Origin: Magnetococcus sp. PR-3
Lineage (GTDB): Bacteria; Pseudomonadota; Magnetococcia; Magnetococcales; Magnetococcaceae
NCBI RefSeq assembly: GCF_036689865.1
Contig: NZ_JBAHUQ010000001.1
Location: forward strand, 248,001-312,000
Direction: 5' to 3'
Length of the DNA stretch: 64,000 nucleotides
This document shows, piece after piece, positions 1 through 9,124 of this stretch (position 1 is the stretch's first letter; each line of letters begins with the position of its first letter). A model generated the notes under the pieces. That model was not told where the DNA came from. It made no database searches and saw nothing but the letters and a program-made list of their open reading frames with translations. The position numbers and the translations under genes were made by a program.

Positions 1-1629
1 TTTCATGTGAACGGGGATGATCCTGAAGCGGTTGTTCATGCGGCACGTATCGCCATTGAATACCGCCAGGAGTTTGGTAAAGATGTGGTGATCGATATGT
101 GGTGCTACCGTCGCCACGGACACAATGAGGGGGATGAACCCTCATTCACCCAGCCCATTATGTACCGCACCATCGCCAAGCACCCCACCACCCGTGAGGT
201 CTATGCCCGTAAGCTGGAAAAAGAAGGGGTCTTAAAAGAGGGCGAAGGTAAAGAGATTGTGAAGGACTTCCACAACGAACTTGAAGTGGATTTCCAGGAG
301 GCGCAGTATTTTCTTCCCACCACCGCCGATTGGCTGGATGGAATGTGGAAGGGTGTCTCCAACCAGCGTGGTGAAGAGGAGATGCACCAGCATAAAACCT
401 GTGTGCCCGAAAGCACGCTACGCGAGGTTGGCAAGACCCTATATACGCCACCTTTAGAGTTTGCGGTTCATCGCAAAATTTTGCGTCAGCTACGCAATAA
501 AGAAAAAATGTTTGAAACCGGGCAAGGTTTTGACTGGTCCACCGGTGAAGCTCTAGCCTTTGGCACCTTACTGGTGGAGGGGATTCCCGTTCGCCTGTCA
601 GGTCAAGATTGCGGACGTGGCACCTTCTCCCAACGCCACTCGGTACTCATTGATCAAAATGATGAGTCCCGCTATGTGCCATTAAACCGTATTCGCTCTC
701 TACAGGCAGACTATGAGGTCATTGATAGCCCACTGGCTGAAGCTTCGGTCCTAGGGTTTGAGTATGGCTATGCCTCGGCAGATCCCCATGCGCTGGTGCT
801 GTGGGAAGCGCAGTTTGGTGACTTTGTTAACGGCGCACAGATGATTATTGACCAGTTCATCAGTTCTGGTGAATCCAAGTGGCTGCGTTTAAACGGTATG
901 GTCATGTTGCTCCCCCATGGTTTTGAGGGACAAGGTCCTGAGCACTCCTCAGCACGTCCTGAGCGCTTTTTGCAGCTATGCGCAGAAGACAACATGCAGG
1001 TGTGTAACCTGACGACGCCAGCCAACTACTTCCATGCGCTACGTCGCCAAAACCACCGTAACTTCCGCAAACCATTGGTGATCTTCACGCCAAAGTCTCT
1101 GCTACGCCATAAGCTGGCGGTCTCTAAAGTTGATGACTTTGTCAGTGGCTCTGCCTTCCAACGTGCCATACCTGAAATGGATGAGTTGGTTGATGGTGAA
1201 GAGGTCAAACGGGTTGTGCTCTGTACCGGCAAGGTCTACTACGATCTTCTACAGGCGCGCCGTGATCAGAAGATCGATGATGTGGCCATTGTCCGGGTTG
1301 AGCAGCTCTACCCCTGGCCACGCAACGCCATTATGCAAGAGATGAAAAAGTACCCCAATGCAGAACTGGTCTGGTGTCAGGAAGAGCCCGCCAACATGGG
1401 GTACTGGACGTTCCTTTACCAACGTCTGATCCACCTGATGGAAGATCTGGACACCAAGCAGCGCCTGCCCATCTATGCCGGTCGTCCGGCATCAGCCTCT
1501 CCTGCGACAGGCCAGTCCAGCAAGCATGTATTGGAGCAGGAAAAGTTGGTCAACGAAGCTCTTTCCGTACCCTTGAAAGAGATCCCACAGCCGTTCCGCC
1601 GCAGAGAGACGGCTATGGTTGAGAAATAA
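1..1629 (+). CDS. sucA: 2-oxoglutarate dehydrogenase E1 component, C-terminal part (partial)
   Basis: Thiamine-diphosphate-dependent E1 subunit of the 2-oxoglutarate dehydrogenase complex, which decarboxylates 2-oxoglutarate and passes the succinyl group to the lipoyl arm of E2. The reading frame is already open at base 1, so about 540 C-terminal residues are present and the N-terminal part lies outside the window. The first visible residues, FHVNGDDPEAV, and the following CYRRHGHNEGDEPSFTQP stretch are typical of the E1o TPP/Mg site region. Later segments such as SGQDCGRGTFSQRH and EEPANMGYW belong to the transketolase-like pyrimidine-binding and C-terminal domains. It is followed after 73 bp by sucB and then lpdA on the same strand, the usual order of the complex. 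Nothing looks damaged. Family assignment is secure; regulation cannot be judged because the promoter is outside the window. Confidence 0.97.
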   Translation, partial: FHVNGDDPEAVVHAARIAIEYRQEFGKDVVIDMWCYRRHGHNEGDEPSFTQPIMYRTIAKHPTTREVYARKLEKEGVLKEGEGKEIVKDFHNELEVDFQEAQYFLPTTADWLDGMWKGVSNQRGEEEMHQHKTCVPESTLREVGKTLYTPPLEFAVHRKILRQLRNKEKMFETGQGFDWSTGEALAFGTLLVEGIPVRLSGQDCGRGTFSQRHSVLIDQNDESRYVPLNRIRSLQADYEVIDSPLAEASVLGFEYGYASADPHALVLWEAQFGDFVNGAQMIIDQFISSGESKWLRLNGMVMLLPHGFEGQGPEHSSARPERFLQLCAEDNMQVCNLTTPANYFHALRRQNHRNFRKPLVIFTPKSLLRHKLAVSKVDDFVSGSAFQRAIPEMDELVDGEEVKRVVLCTGKVYYDLLQARRDQKIDDVAIVRVEQLYPWPRNAIMQEMKKYPNAELVWCQEEPANMGYWTFLYQRLIHLMEDLDTKQRLPIYAGRPASASPATGQSSKHVLEQEKLVNEALSVPLKEIPQPFRRRETAMVEK

Positions 1630-1702
1630 GCTGGTTCACATGTTTGAACTTGTAACTGATAACTGAAACGAAGCGTTTTACCCATAGAAATCGAGGCTGA
1701 TC

Positions 1703-3031
1703 ATGGCAACGGAAATCAAGGTGCCCACACTTGGTGAATCAGTAACCGAAGCCACCGTAGTACAGTGGCTTAAACAGGTCGGCGAGAGTGTCGCAGTCGA
1801 CGAGCCCCTGGTGGAGTTGGAGACTGATAAAGTCACAGTGGAGATGCCCTCTCCTACTGCTGGCGTAGTGACCCAAATTCTCGCTGATGTGGATGCCGAT
1901 GTGGAAGTTGGTGCCGTACTCTGTTTGGTCGATGCCGACGCCACAGCCGGAGCCCCTGCACCAGCGGCTGCCGAACCTGCACCTGCCGCAGAACCAGCGG
2001 CTGCACCCGCCGCTGCACCGGCCCCAGCCGCTGCGCCAGCACCAGCACCCGCAGCAGCTGCACCTGCTGGTGCTCCCGCGCTTTCACCAGCTGTACGTAA
2101 GCTGCTGGCCGAGAATGGATTGGATGCCACCCAGGTACCAGCCACAGGGAGTGGGGGGCGTTTGACCAAGGGTGATGTGGTGGCCTTTATTGAGAAACAG
2201 GGCACGGCAGCACCAGCACCTGCTCCAGCACCTGCTCCAAAAGCTGCGGCGCCAGCACCTAAAGCTGCCGCACCGGCGGCCAAACCTGCTGTTGCACCCG
2301 CAGCACAAATGCCACCCGCTGTTGAAGGACCACGTGAAGAGCGGGTTAAAATGTCCCGCTTGCGTCAGCGCATTGCACAACGCCTTAAAGAAGCTCAAAA
2401 CACGGCAGCCATGCTCACCACCTTTAATGAGGTGGACATGACGGCGGTTATGGAGCTACGCAAGCAGTACAAAGAGGTTTTTGAAAAACGCAACAGTGCC
2501 CGCCTTGGTTTCATGTCTTTCTTCGTGAAGGCTGCGATCTCAGGCTTGCAAGAGTTCCCTGCGGTCAATGCAGAAATTCAGGGCAATGAGCTGGTCTTTA
2601 AAAACTACTATGACATTGGCGTTGCCGTTGGCTCCCCCCAAGGACTGGTTGTTCCTGTTCTTCGAGATGCGGACACCATGTCCGTGGCAGGGATTGAATC
2701 CTCCATCTCCGACATGGGCAAGCGCGCCCGCGATGGCCAGCTCTCCATGGAAGAGATGACCGGCGGCACCTTTACCATTACCAATGGTGGTATTTTTGGC
2801 TCCTTGCTCTCCACACCGATCCTGAACACCCCTCAGTCGGCCATTTTGGGGATGCATAAGATCCAACAGCGCCCCATGGTTATGCCGGATGGTTCCATCC
2901 AAGCACGTCCCATGATGTATCTGGCGCTCTCCTACGATCATCGCATTATTGATGGTAAAGAGGCGGTCAGCTTCCTGGTTCGCATTAAGGATTGCATTGA
3001 GGATCCCTCACGCATTCTGCTCAACGCCTAA
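1703..3031 (+). CDS. sucB: Dihydrolipoyllysine-residue succinyltransferase (E2o)
   Basis: E2 core of the 2-oxoglutarate dehydrogenase complex (442 aa), which transfers succinyl from lipoyl-lysine to CoA. It has one lipoyl domain at residues 1-76, with the modified lysine expected at K43 in the ETDKVTVE motif. A long Ala/Pro linker (about 88-130) follows, then an E1/E3-binding domain (about 133-170, [11 protein letters not shown]), a second Ala/Pro linker (about 180-205) and the acyltransferase domain (about 215-442). The active-site motif SYDHRIIDG lies near the C terminus. A GAGG Shine-Dalgarno sequence sits 6 nt before the ATG. The very Ala/Pro-rich linkers produce long false reading frames on the other strand. 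The gene lies between sucA and lpdA. A 2-oxoacid E2 of another substrate class is unlikely given the neighbouring E1o. Confidence 0.96.
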   Translation: MATEIKVPTLGESVTEATVVQWLKQVGESVAVDEPLVELETDKVTVEMPSPTAGVVTQILADVDADVEVGAVLCLVDADATAGAPAPAAAEPAPAAEPAAAPAAAPAPAAAPAPAPAAAAPAGAPALSPAVRKLLAENGLDATQVPATGSGGRLTKGDVVAFIEKQGTAAPAPAPAPAPKAAAPAPKAAAPAAKPAVAPAAQMPPAVEGPREERVKMSRLRQRIAQRLKEAQNTAAMLTTFNEVDMTAVMELRKQYKEVFEKRNSARLGFMSFFVKAAISGLQEFPAVNAEIQGNELVFKNYYDIGVAVGSPQGLVVPVLRDADTMSVAGIESSISDMGKRARDGQLSMEEMTGGTFTITNGGIFGSLLSTPILNTPQSAILGMHKIQQRPMVMPDGSIQARPMMYLALSYDHRIIDGKEAVSFLVRIKDCIEDPSRILLNA

Positions 3032-3087
3032 TGTAGCACCGACCTTTCAGGTCATCTAACAAGGGGTTTTCACCAAGATTCCCCGAC

Positions 3088-3127
3088 CCACTGGCCCTGG
3101 GAACCCGTACACAACCTGGGCCAGTGG
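3088..3127 (+). terminator. Hairpin between sucB and lpdA
   Basis: A perfect 10-bp stem, CCACTGGCCC with GGGCCAGTGG, closes a 20-nt loop and is followed two bases later by TTTT. It could be a partial terminator or processing site that lowers lpdA expression relative to sucAB; lpdA is often needed by several complexes. There is no long T-tract, so full termination is not expected. Confidence 0.5.
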
Positions 3128-3210
3128 ACTTTTAATCCATGCACACCCCAAACGTGATTAAACGTGGTTAGGGTGATTCCGCAACAAGCGGATTGATATG
3201 AGGACGGAAC

Positions 3211-4617
3211 ATGTCTGATACCTTTGATCTTGTTGTAGTCGGTGGTGGTCCTGGTGGTTATGTTGCTGCCATTCGTGCGGCTCAACTGGGCCTAAAAACA
3301 GCCTGTGTCGAAAAACGCACCACTCTGGGGGGGACTTGCCTAAATGTTGGCTGCATTCCCTCCAAGGCACTACTGCAATCTTCTCATCATCTGGAAGTAG
3401 CCCAACATGAGATGGCCGACCATGGGGTTGAGGTCAAAGGGGTCAAGGCAAACCTGGCCGCTATGATGAACCGTAAGGATGAGGTGGTTAAAGGGCTGAC
3501 AGGTGGTATCGCTTTTCTATTTAAAAAGAATAAGGTTACGCACCTAATCGGCAGTGGAACCATTGTGGATTCCGAGACGGTTAAGGTCACCGATGCCGAC
3601 GGTAAAGACCAAGAGATCAAGACTGAGAATATTTTGATCGCCACAGGATCGGACGTTGCGACCTTACCTGGTTTGGAGATTGATGAAAAACAGATCATCT
3701 CCTCCACTGGTGCGCTCGCTTTGGCCAAAGTGCCAAAAAAGATGATCGTTATCGGTGCGGGTGTTATTGGTCTTGAACTTGGTTCTGTTTGGCGCCGCCT
3801 GGGTAGTGAAGTGACGGTTGTGGAGTTCTTGGATGGTATCTTGCCCGGTATGGATGGTGAAATCCGTAAAACCGCCCAGCGCACACTGACCAAACAGGGC
3901 ATGAAATTTAAGCTGGGCACCAAAGTAACCGGCGCCAAAACCCTGAAAAAGGGCGTAAAGCTGACCATGGAGCCGGTTAAAGGTGGGGATGAAGAGGTTT
4001 TGGAAGCCGATGTCGTCTTGGTGGCGGTTGGTCGTAAACCTTATACCGAAGGTTTGGGGCTGGAGAACGTTGGGGTAGAGACGGATGCACGTGGTTTCAT
4101 CCCTGTGGATCATGATCTGCAAACTTCCTGCGCGGGTGTCTTTGCCATTGGTGATGTTATTGGTGGTGCCATGCTGGCCCACAAGGCCGAAGAAGAGGGC
4201 GTTGCCGTTGCCGAATCTCTAGCAGGTCAGGTCGCCCATGTGAACTATGATGCCATACCTGGTGTGGTCTACACCCACCCAGAGATTGCCAGTGTTGGTA
4301 AAACGGAAGAAGCACTGAAAGAGGCTGGCATTAAATATAAGGCTGGCAAGTTCCCCTTCATGGCCAACTCCCGTGCCCGCGCCATTGGGGATGCCGATGG
4401 CTTTGTTAAAATTCTTGCCGATGCTCAGACCGATGCCGTGTTGGGCTGTCATATCATGGGCCCAAGTGCCGGTGACCTTATTGCTGAAGTGGTCCTGGCC
4501 ATGGAGTGTGATGTCAGTGCAGAAGATATTGCACGTACCTGCCACTCCCACCCAGCATTGGGTGAAGCAGTAAAAGAGGCGGCTCTGGCTGTGGATAAGC
4601 GCGCCATCCACGCTTAA
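3211..4617 (+). CDS. lpdA: Dihydrolipoamide dehydrogenase (E3)
   Basis: FAD-dependent disulfide oxidoreductase (468 aa) that reoxidises dihydrolipoyl groups of 2-oxoacid dehydrogenase complexes with NAD+. The N-terminal FAD-binding motif is [13 protein letters not shown] (residues 8-20). The redox-active disulfide is C43-x4-C48 in [13 protein letters not shown]. The NAD-binding Rossmann motif [11 protein letters not shown] is near residue 185. The second FAD motif (FAIGDVIGG) is near 310, and the C-terminal catalytic dyad region [10 protein letters not shown] is near residue 445. The length is normal. AGGA lies 6 nt before the ATG. It follows sucB by 179 bp containing a hairpin, so it may be partly uncoupled from sucAB and may also serve other complexes. 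Confidence 0.97.
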   Translation: MSDTFDLVVVGGGPGGYVAAIRAAQLGLKTACVEKRTTLGGTCLNVGCIPSKALLQSSHHLEVAQHEMADHGVEVKGVKANLAAMMNRKDEVVKGLTGGIAFLFKKNKVTHLIGSGTIVDSETVKVTDADGKDQEIKTENILIATGSDVATLPGLEIDEKQIISSTGALALAKVPKKMIVIGAGVIGLELGSVWRRLGSEVTVVEFLDGILPGMDGEIRKTAQRTLTKQGMKFKLGTKVTGAKTLKKGVKLTMEPVKGGDEEVLEADVVLVAVGRKPYTEGLGLENVGVETDARGFIPVDHDLQTSCAGVFAIGDVIGGAMLAHKAEEEGVAVAESLAGQVAHVNYDAIPGVVYTHPEIASVGKTEEALKEAGIKYKAGKFPFMANSRARAIGDADGFVKILADAQTDAVLGCHIMGPSAGDLIAEVVLAMECDVSAEDIARTCHSHPALGEAVKEAALAVDKRAIHA

Positions 4618-4631
4618 AAAGCACGATTAAG

Positions 4632-4662
4632 CAGATGACCCTGGCTTGACCAGGGCCATCTG
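4632..4662 (+). terminator. Hairpin downstream of lpdA
   Basis: CAGATG-A-CCCTGG-loop-CCAGGG-C-CATCTG forms a nearly continuous 12-bp stem with a 5-nt loop, just after the lpdA stop codon. It lacks a T-run, so it may be a Rho-type or 3'-end-stabilising structure. Confidence 0.5.
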
Positions 4663-4667
4663 TACTA

Positions 4668-4715
4668 GGTTGGCAGGGGGACGACTGCGTCCCCCTGCAG
4701 GTTCCCCTGCCAACC
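4668..4715 (+). promoter_or_regulatory. Overlapping, mutually exclusive hairpins upstream of the PPDK-like gene
   Basis: Two strong stems share bases. The outer 12-bp stem pairs 4668-4679 (GGTTGGCAGGGG) with 4704-4715. The inner 10-bp stem pairs 4674-4683 (CAGGGGGACG) with 4688-4697. Because 4674-4679 belongs to both, only one full stem can form at a time, as in attenuators. The region ends 34 nt before the ATG of the next gene. The function is inferred only. Confidence 0.4.
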
Positions 4716-4749
4716 GTTAGAAATATAAGAGATTGATTAAAGGGTCGCC

Positions 4750-7700
4750 ATGAGCCAGACACCCCATCTCAAGGGGGTAACCGCCCCCCGCCCACGCCCT
4801 GCCCCAACCCTGCAATCCGACGCACTGCGTGCTAATTTGCAACAGACTGCGGTTGGACCGGTCACCATACATGCAGACCATACCATTCTTTTATCGATTG
4901 TTGAGCGCTATGCGGGCATTCATCAGCCCCTGGAACAGTTACTTAAAGAGCTGAACCACCCCTATCGCAACTGGCGCCTTCTATTACCGGAATGGCGGGG
5001 GTTTGTTTTAAAAAACCTCGCCCGCTATATCAACCATGAGCAGGCAGCGACCACCGTTCCACTTATGGGTGAGCTGTTCTTCCAGGCCCTGGCCGATAGC
5101 AACACAGACCGGGAAATAGTCGCAGCCCTTAGCGCCATTTCAGCAGTGATGGATAAACTGGCACAAAGCATAACCCCAAAAACAGCGCCAGCCTTATCCC
5201 CCTATCTTAATCAACTTTTTTTAGCCCTCTACAACCTGCCTGATCGCTCGTTCCAACTACTGGCTCAGACACATAACCCGCTAAAACGACCCATCAAACA
5301 ATTGATAAACCGGGGGCTGACGATACTACCCGCTGAACAGTGGCAGGCATCGGCTCTACTGTTGGAGCGGCTGCTCACCCAGAACTATGCGTTTTGGTTA
5401 ACCCAGGAAGATCCCAGCCGTTTTGCCGAACAGCATGGCCCCGATCTGTTTAAGGCCATTAGCCATCCCACCCTGAAGAGCTATCAGGAACAGTTGGATC
5501 ACATACGGGCAGAGCATGACCCAAAAGGGCCACAGGCTTTGGCCTTTTTACAATCGGCCATCTCTCTACCTGACGCCCATGATATGGTTCGCTTGTATGG
5601 TGAAGCAGGTAACCGGCTGAGCCAGGCCCTAAAAACAGAGGGGGATGAGACCCTTGAGCGGGCCAATGAGACACGCCGCCTTCAGTTTCTTTTTCGGATT
5701 TTGGAGAATGATGGGCTTACCCTACTCCATGAAAAAACCTTGCGGGAAGTCAACCAGGGACTGGTTAAGTTGGTGGGAATGGCACGTGGTCATGACGAGA
5801 CCGAAGCCTTTTTTATTCGCACCTTCAACTCCCTCAACCACAATGTGGTGCACTATCCCCGCACCGCCCTACAGTGCATTGAAGCTTTAGGTAGTGAGGT
5901 CATTGAACAAGCCAAACCCAGACTGGTTGAGGTCTTTCTTTCACAAGCCGTACAGTTTGGTTTTCAATATAGCCGGGTTGAAGGGGTAGATGCGGATTGG
6001 AAGACCATCTCCAACCCTGCACACCTTTATAACATTCGGGCGTGGTTGGCGTTAATTAGCCAACACCCCAAATGGTGCTCAACCCTACTCTCTGCCTTAA
6101 TCATCAACATTAAGCTAACCGGTACACTTATCCGTGATACGGATTTATTCCAAAAAGACATAACCAAATTACTGAACAGTGACATTGCCCCTGTCTATAA
6201 CTTGGTTAAACAGTTTGCTCGGCTTTTACCGGTCTATTACAACGACATTGGTGCAGAAGGTGAACTTAGGGATGTCTCAACCCAGCTGGATGAGATTCAT
6301 CACCGCCAAGATAAGCTGATCCATTTTTTGCGCAAACAGTGCCATGTGGAGAGCACCAACCTTATTGTTCATTTAACCGCAGGGATCATCACGTTTTGGC
6401 AGAGCAAAGCGCGCGCCCATATTGATCCACACTTGTCAGAGCCGGTCCGTATGGCGTTGCAGTGTGAGGGACTGTTTATTGAGGATGTTCATCAGGTCTT
6501 CAAGCATGTGTTCACCCAGCTTGATATTGACACCCCTCAGCCTCTGTTAAGCATCCCCATGGAGCAGATCACCCCCTTGGTGCAGGATATGGAAGGGGTG
6601 GAGGCCAGTGAAAAAGAGCGTGCTCTACTGCTGGTGCGTCTCTATCAACTGGTGGATCAAAAGTACAATCCAGGTTTTCAAGGGGCATTGGAACCCTTGG
6701 AGCGCATGGAAAAACGAGGACTGGGCGAAGTTACCCCTCTGTTAGCGACAATTCGTCAGGGCAAACAACCAGACCTACCTATGCTGCTGGATGCCATGGA
6801 GGCCCTGAAAGGTTTAATCCTCACGGATGAAATCTTCACCGCCCACGAAGAGGTTTTTCAAAAGCGTCACATCGCGGTGGGCATTCCTTCAGTCTATGGC
6901 CGTTACAGTGAACCAAAATTTGATGCCCTGGCCCTGACCTTCCGCCTGGAGAGCCAAGCAACATCCTTATTAGAAGGGTTGGCGGAGCATATTCCAGACG
7001 GTTTTGTCACCCGCGCCACCATTATTCAAATTATCCAGGACCTCTCCCTCTTCCAACGTGCCTTAAGATTAGATGGCATTAAATCCCGCAAACTACGCAA
7101 TGATCTTTTGATTATTCGTTATTTTGTGGAGATGAATCAGTTTTCCTACCATCAATATCTGGACCTTTTCCGCTCTCTGTCTCAAGTGGTGCGGGAGATC
7201 ATCTACACCTACTACACCTCACACCACAGAGATAATATGGGGTTGATCGTCCCCAACATGCCGACGGAGGCGATGCAGGTTAAATATGCCGCCCTTATTG
7301 AAGATGGGGATACCACAGGCAACTTGGAGCGGGTGAATGAGTCCTACATGCGGGACCTGATTGCCGAGACCTTCAGCTTACAAGCCCTGGATACCTACCT
7401 GGGACGTATCTTGAAGATGCTCCATCTACAGAAAGCCCGGCTACCTGAAGATCAGGCCCAGCAGATCCTTACTTTTGATCCAGGCAAGCTGTTCTGTCGC
7501 ATTCATGACCCCAACATGGAGATTCTGCACCCCATCCATTTGGGAAATAAAGGCTACAACCTTGCCCGTTTGGTGGTTAATGAAGCACCGGTCCCCCCTG
7601 GGACCATTATTGGTACAGAGTTCTACCGCTGTTATGCCTTAATTCGCCACTACAAGCCGGCCTGGACCGACTTTATGGCCCGCCTGCGTGAAGAGATGGC

Positions 7701-9057
7701 TGAAATTGAAAACCAAACCGGTTTGATTTTTGGCAACCCACAACGCCCCCTGCTGGTCTCCGTGCGTTCCGGGGCACTTATCTCCATGCCCGGCATGATG
7801 CACACCATCCATAATGTGGGTATTAATGAAACCATTGTGGAGGGGCTGTGTGCCCAATCAGGCAACCCCTTCTTTGCTTGGGATAACTACCGCCGCTTCA
7901 TTCAATCGTGGTGTATGGCCTACGATGTAGAACGGGGTGTCTTCAGCGATATTATGCGGGGTTTTAAACAGAAGTATGGGGTCAAAAAAAAGGGACAGTT
8001 CAATGCGGAGCAAATGCGTGCGTTAGCCCTAGCCTACCGCGAAGCTGCACGGGGCTTGGCCGTTAACCTGCCCGATGATCCCTGGGAGCAGTTGATCGCC
8101 GCCGTGGAGCGGGTATTGGACTCCTGGGATGGTGACAAAGCCCACCAGTACCGCGCCCTCATGGATCTCTCCGATGAGTGGGGCACCGCCGTCGTCATTC
8201 AAAACATGGTGTACGGCAATCTGCTACAGAGCATGATCACCGAAGAGAGTGGTGGTGAAGCCTGCCCCCGTGTACTCTCCGGTACAGGTGTACTCTTTAC
8301 GGCGCACCCTTACCGTAAGCTCACCCAAGTTATGCTGTGGGGAGACTACACCCCTGGCAACCAAGGGGAGGATATTGTTGGTGGTTTGGTCTCTACCTCC
8401 CCAATCAGTGAAGAGCAATGTTACAGCGACAACCGAGATCCCAGTCAAACGTTGGAACTGCGCTTTCCTGAAATTTATAAGGCTTTACTCGAATATGCAC
8501 GACATCTGATTTACGAGCGTGATTGGAACCATCAGGAGATAGAATTTACCTTTGACGGCCCAATGCGCGACAATCTACAGATTCTGCAAACCCGTAATAT
8601 GATCACCCGCGAAAGTGTGCATTCAGTGGTCAGTGGCTTTAAACTGGATGGCCCTTTAAGTGAACATCTGGCGGGACAAGGCATTGGCGTACATGGTGGC
8701 GCACTCTGTGGCTTGGCTGTTTTTAATCTCGAACAGATTGAAAGTATGCGCGCAGAAAACCCGGATACCCCTTTGATTCTCATCCGTTATGATACGGTTA
8801 GTGATGATATCAAAGAGATCAGCCAAACCGAGGGACTGTTAACCGCCAGAGGTGGCCAGACCTCCCATGCTGCGATTGTCGCGGCCTCACTGAAAAAAAC
8901 CTGTGTGGTGGGGTGTGAGTCTATGCGGGTATGGGAGCTACAAGGGTATTGTAAGCTTGATGGGGTGACCATTGAGCTTGGAGATCAAATTGCCATTGAT
9001 GGCCATAACGGCCATGTGTTAACCGGTTGGCATGAGATCGAACGAAAACTCTATTAA
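4750..9057 (+). CDS. PPDK-like ATP-grasp/phosphohistidine protein with a large N-terminal extension
   Basis: A 1435-residue protein whose last ~530 residues match the first two domains of pyruvate, phosphate dikinase. The ATP-grasp domain begins near residue 930 (GNKGYNLARL) and contains the PPDK-type signatures VSVRSGALISMPGMM and SGTGVLFTAHPYR. The swivelling domain carries TARGGQTSHAA, with H1373 as the expected phospho-histidine. The protein ends about 60 residues later, so the PEP/pyruvate-binding TIM barrel of PPDK and PEP synthase is absent. Residues 1 to about 900 are helix-rich and match no family I recognise. By analogy with rifampin phosphotransferase and glucan-water dikinase, the phospho-His may pass phosphate to an acceptor bound by this extension; that is inference. 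It lies between lpdA and GAPDH, which suggests a role in central carbon metabolism. Calling it an active PPDK would be wrong without the missing domain. Confidence 0.8.
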   Translation: MSQTPHLKGVTAPRPRPAPTLQSDALRANLQQTAVGPVTIHADHTILLSIVERYAGIHQPLEQLLKELNHPYRNWRLLLPEWRGFVLKNLARYINHEQAATTVPLMGELFFQALADSNTDREIVAALSAISAVMDKLAQSITPKTAPALSPYLNQLFLALYNLPDRSFQLLAQTHNPLKRPIKQLINRGLTILPAEQWQASALLLERLLTQNYAFWLTQEDPSRFAEQHGPDLFKAISHPTLKSYQEQLDHIRAEHDPKGPQALAFLQSAISLPDAHDMVRLYGEAGNRLSQALKTEGDETLERANETRRLQFLFRILENDGLTLLHEKTLREVNQGLVKLVGMARGHDETEAFFIRTFNSLNHNVVHYPRTALQCIEALGSEVIEQAKPRLVEVFLSQAVQFGFQYSRVEGVDADWKTISNPAHLYNIRAWLALISQHPKWCSTLLSALIINIKLTGTLIRDTDLFQKDITKLLNSDIAPVYNLVKQFARLLPVYYNDIGAEGELRDVSTQLDEIHHRQDKLIHFLRKQCHVESTNLIVHLTAGIITFWQSKARAHIDPHLSEPVRMALQCEGLFIEDVHQVFKHVFTQLDIDTPQPLLSIPMEQITPLVQDMEGVEASEKERALLLVRLYQLVDQKYNPGFQGALEPLERMEKRGLGEVTPLLATIRQGKQPDLPMLLDAMEALKGLILTDEIFTAHEEVFQKRHIAVGIPSVYGRYSEPKFDALALTFRLESQATSLLEGLAEHIPDGFVTRATIIQIIQDLSLFQRALRLDGIKSRKLRNDLLIIRYFVEMNQFSYHQYLDLFRSLSQVVREIIYTYYTSHHRDNMGLIVPNMPTEAMQVKYAALIEDGDTTGNLERVNESYMRDLIAETFSLQALDTYLGRILKMLHLQKARLPEDQAQQILTFDPGKLFCRIHDPNMEILHPIHLGNKGYNLARLVVNEAPVPPGTIIGTEFYRCYALIRHYKPAWTDFMARLREEMAEIENQTGLIFGNPQRPLLVSVRSGALISMPGMMHTIHNVGINETIVEGLCAQSGNPFFAWDNYRRFIQSWCMAYDVERGVFSDIMRGFKQKYGVKKKGQFNAEQMRALALAYREAARGLAVNLPDDPWEQLIAAVERVLDSWDGDKAHQYRALMDLSDEWGTAVVIQNMVYGNLLQSMITEESGGEACPRVLSGTGVLFTAHPYRKLTQVMLWGDYTPGNQGEDIVGGLVSTSPISEEQCYSDNRDPSQTLELRFPEIYKALLEYARHLIYERDWNHQEIEFTFDGPMRDNLQILQTRNMITRESVHSVVSGFKLDGPLSEHLAGQGIGVHGGALCGLAVFNLEQIESMRAENPDTPLILIRYDTVSDDIKEISQTEGLLTARGGQTSHAAIVAASLKKTCVVGCESMRVWELQGYCKLDGVTIELGDQIAIDGHNGHVLTGWHEIERKLY

Positions 9058-9124
9058 TTTAACCTGGGGTCGATGTTGTACAGAGACCCAGATCAGCAAC
9101 CGTTGAAGACGGATGGGGAGCATC

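Noticed and set aside
1678-2283. Long Ala/Gly-rich reading frame opposite sucB (201 aa)
   Set aside because: It is antisense to the Ala/Pro linkers of sucB; GC-rich repetitive codons keep the frame open. No ribosome-binding site or domain.
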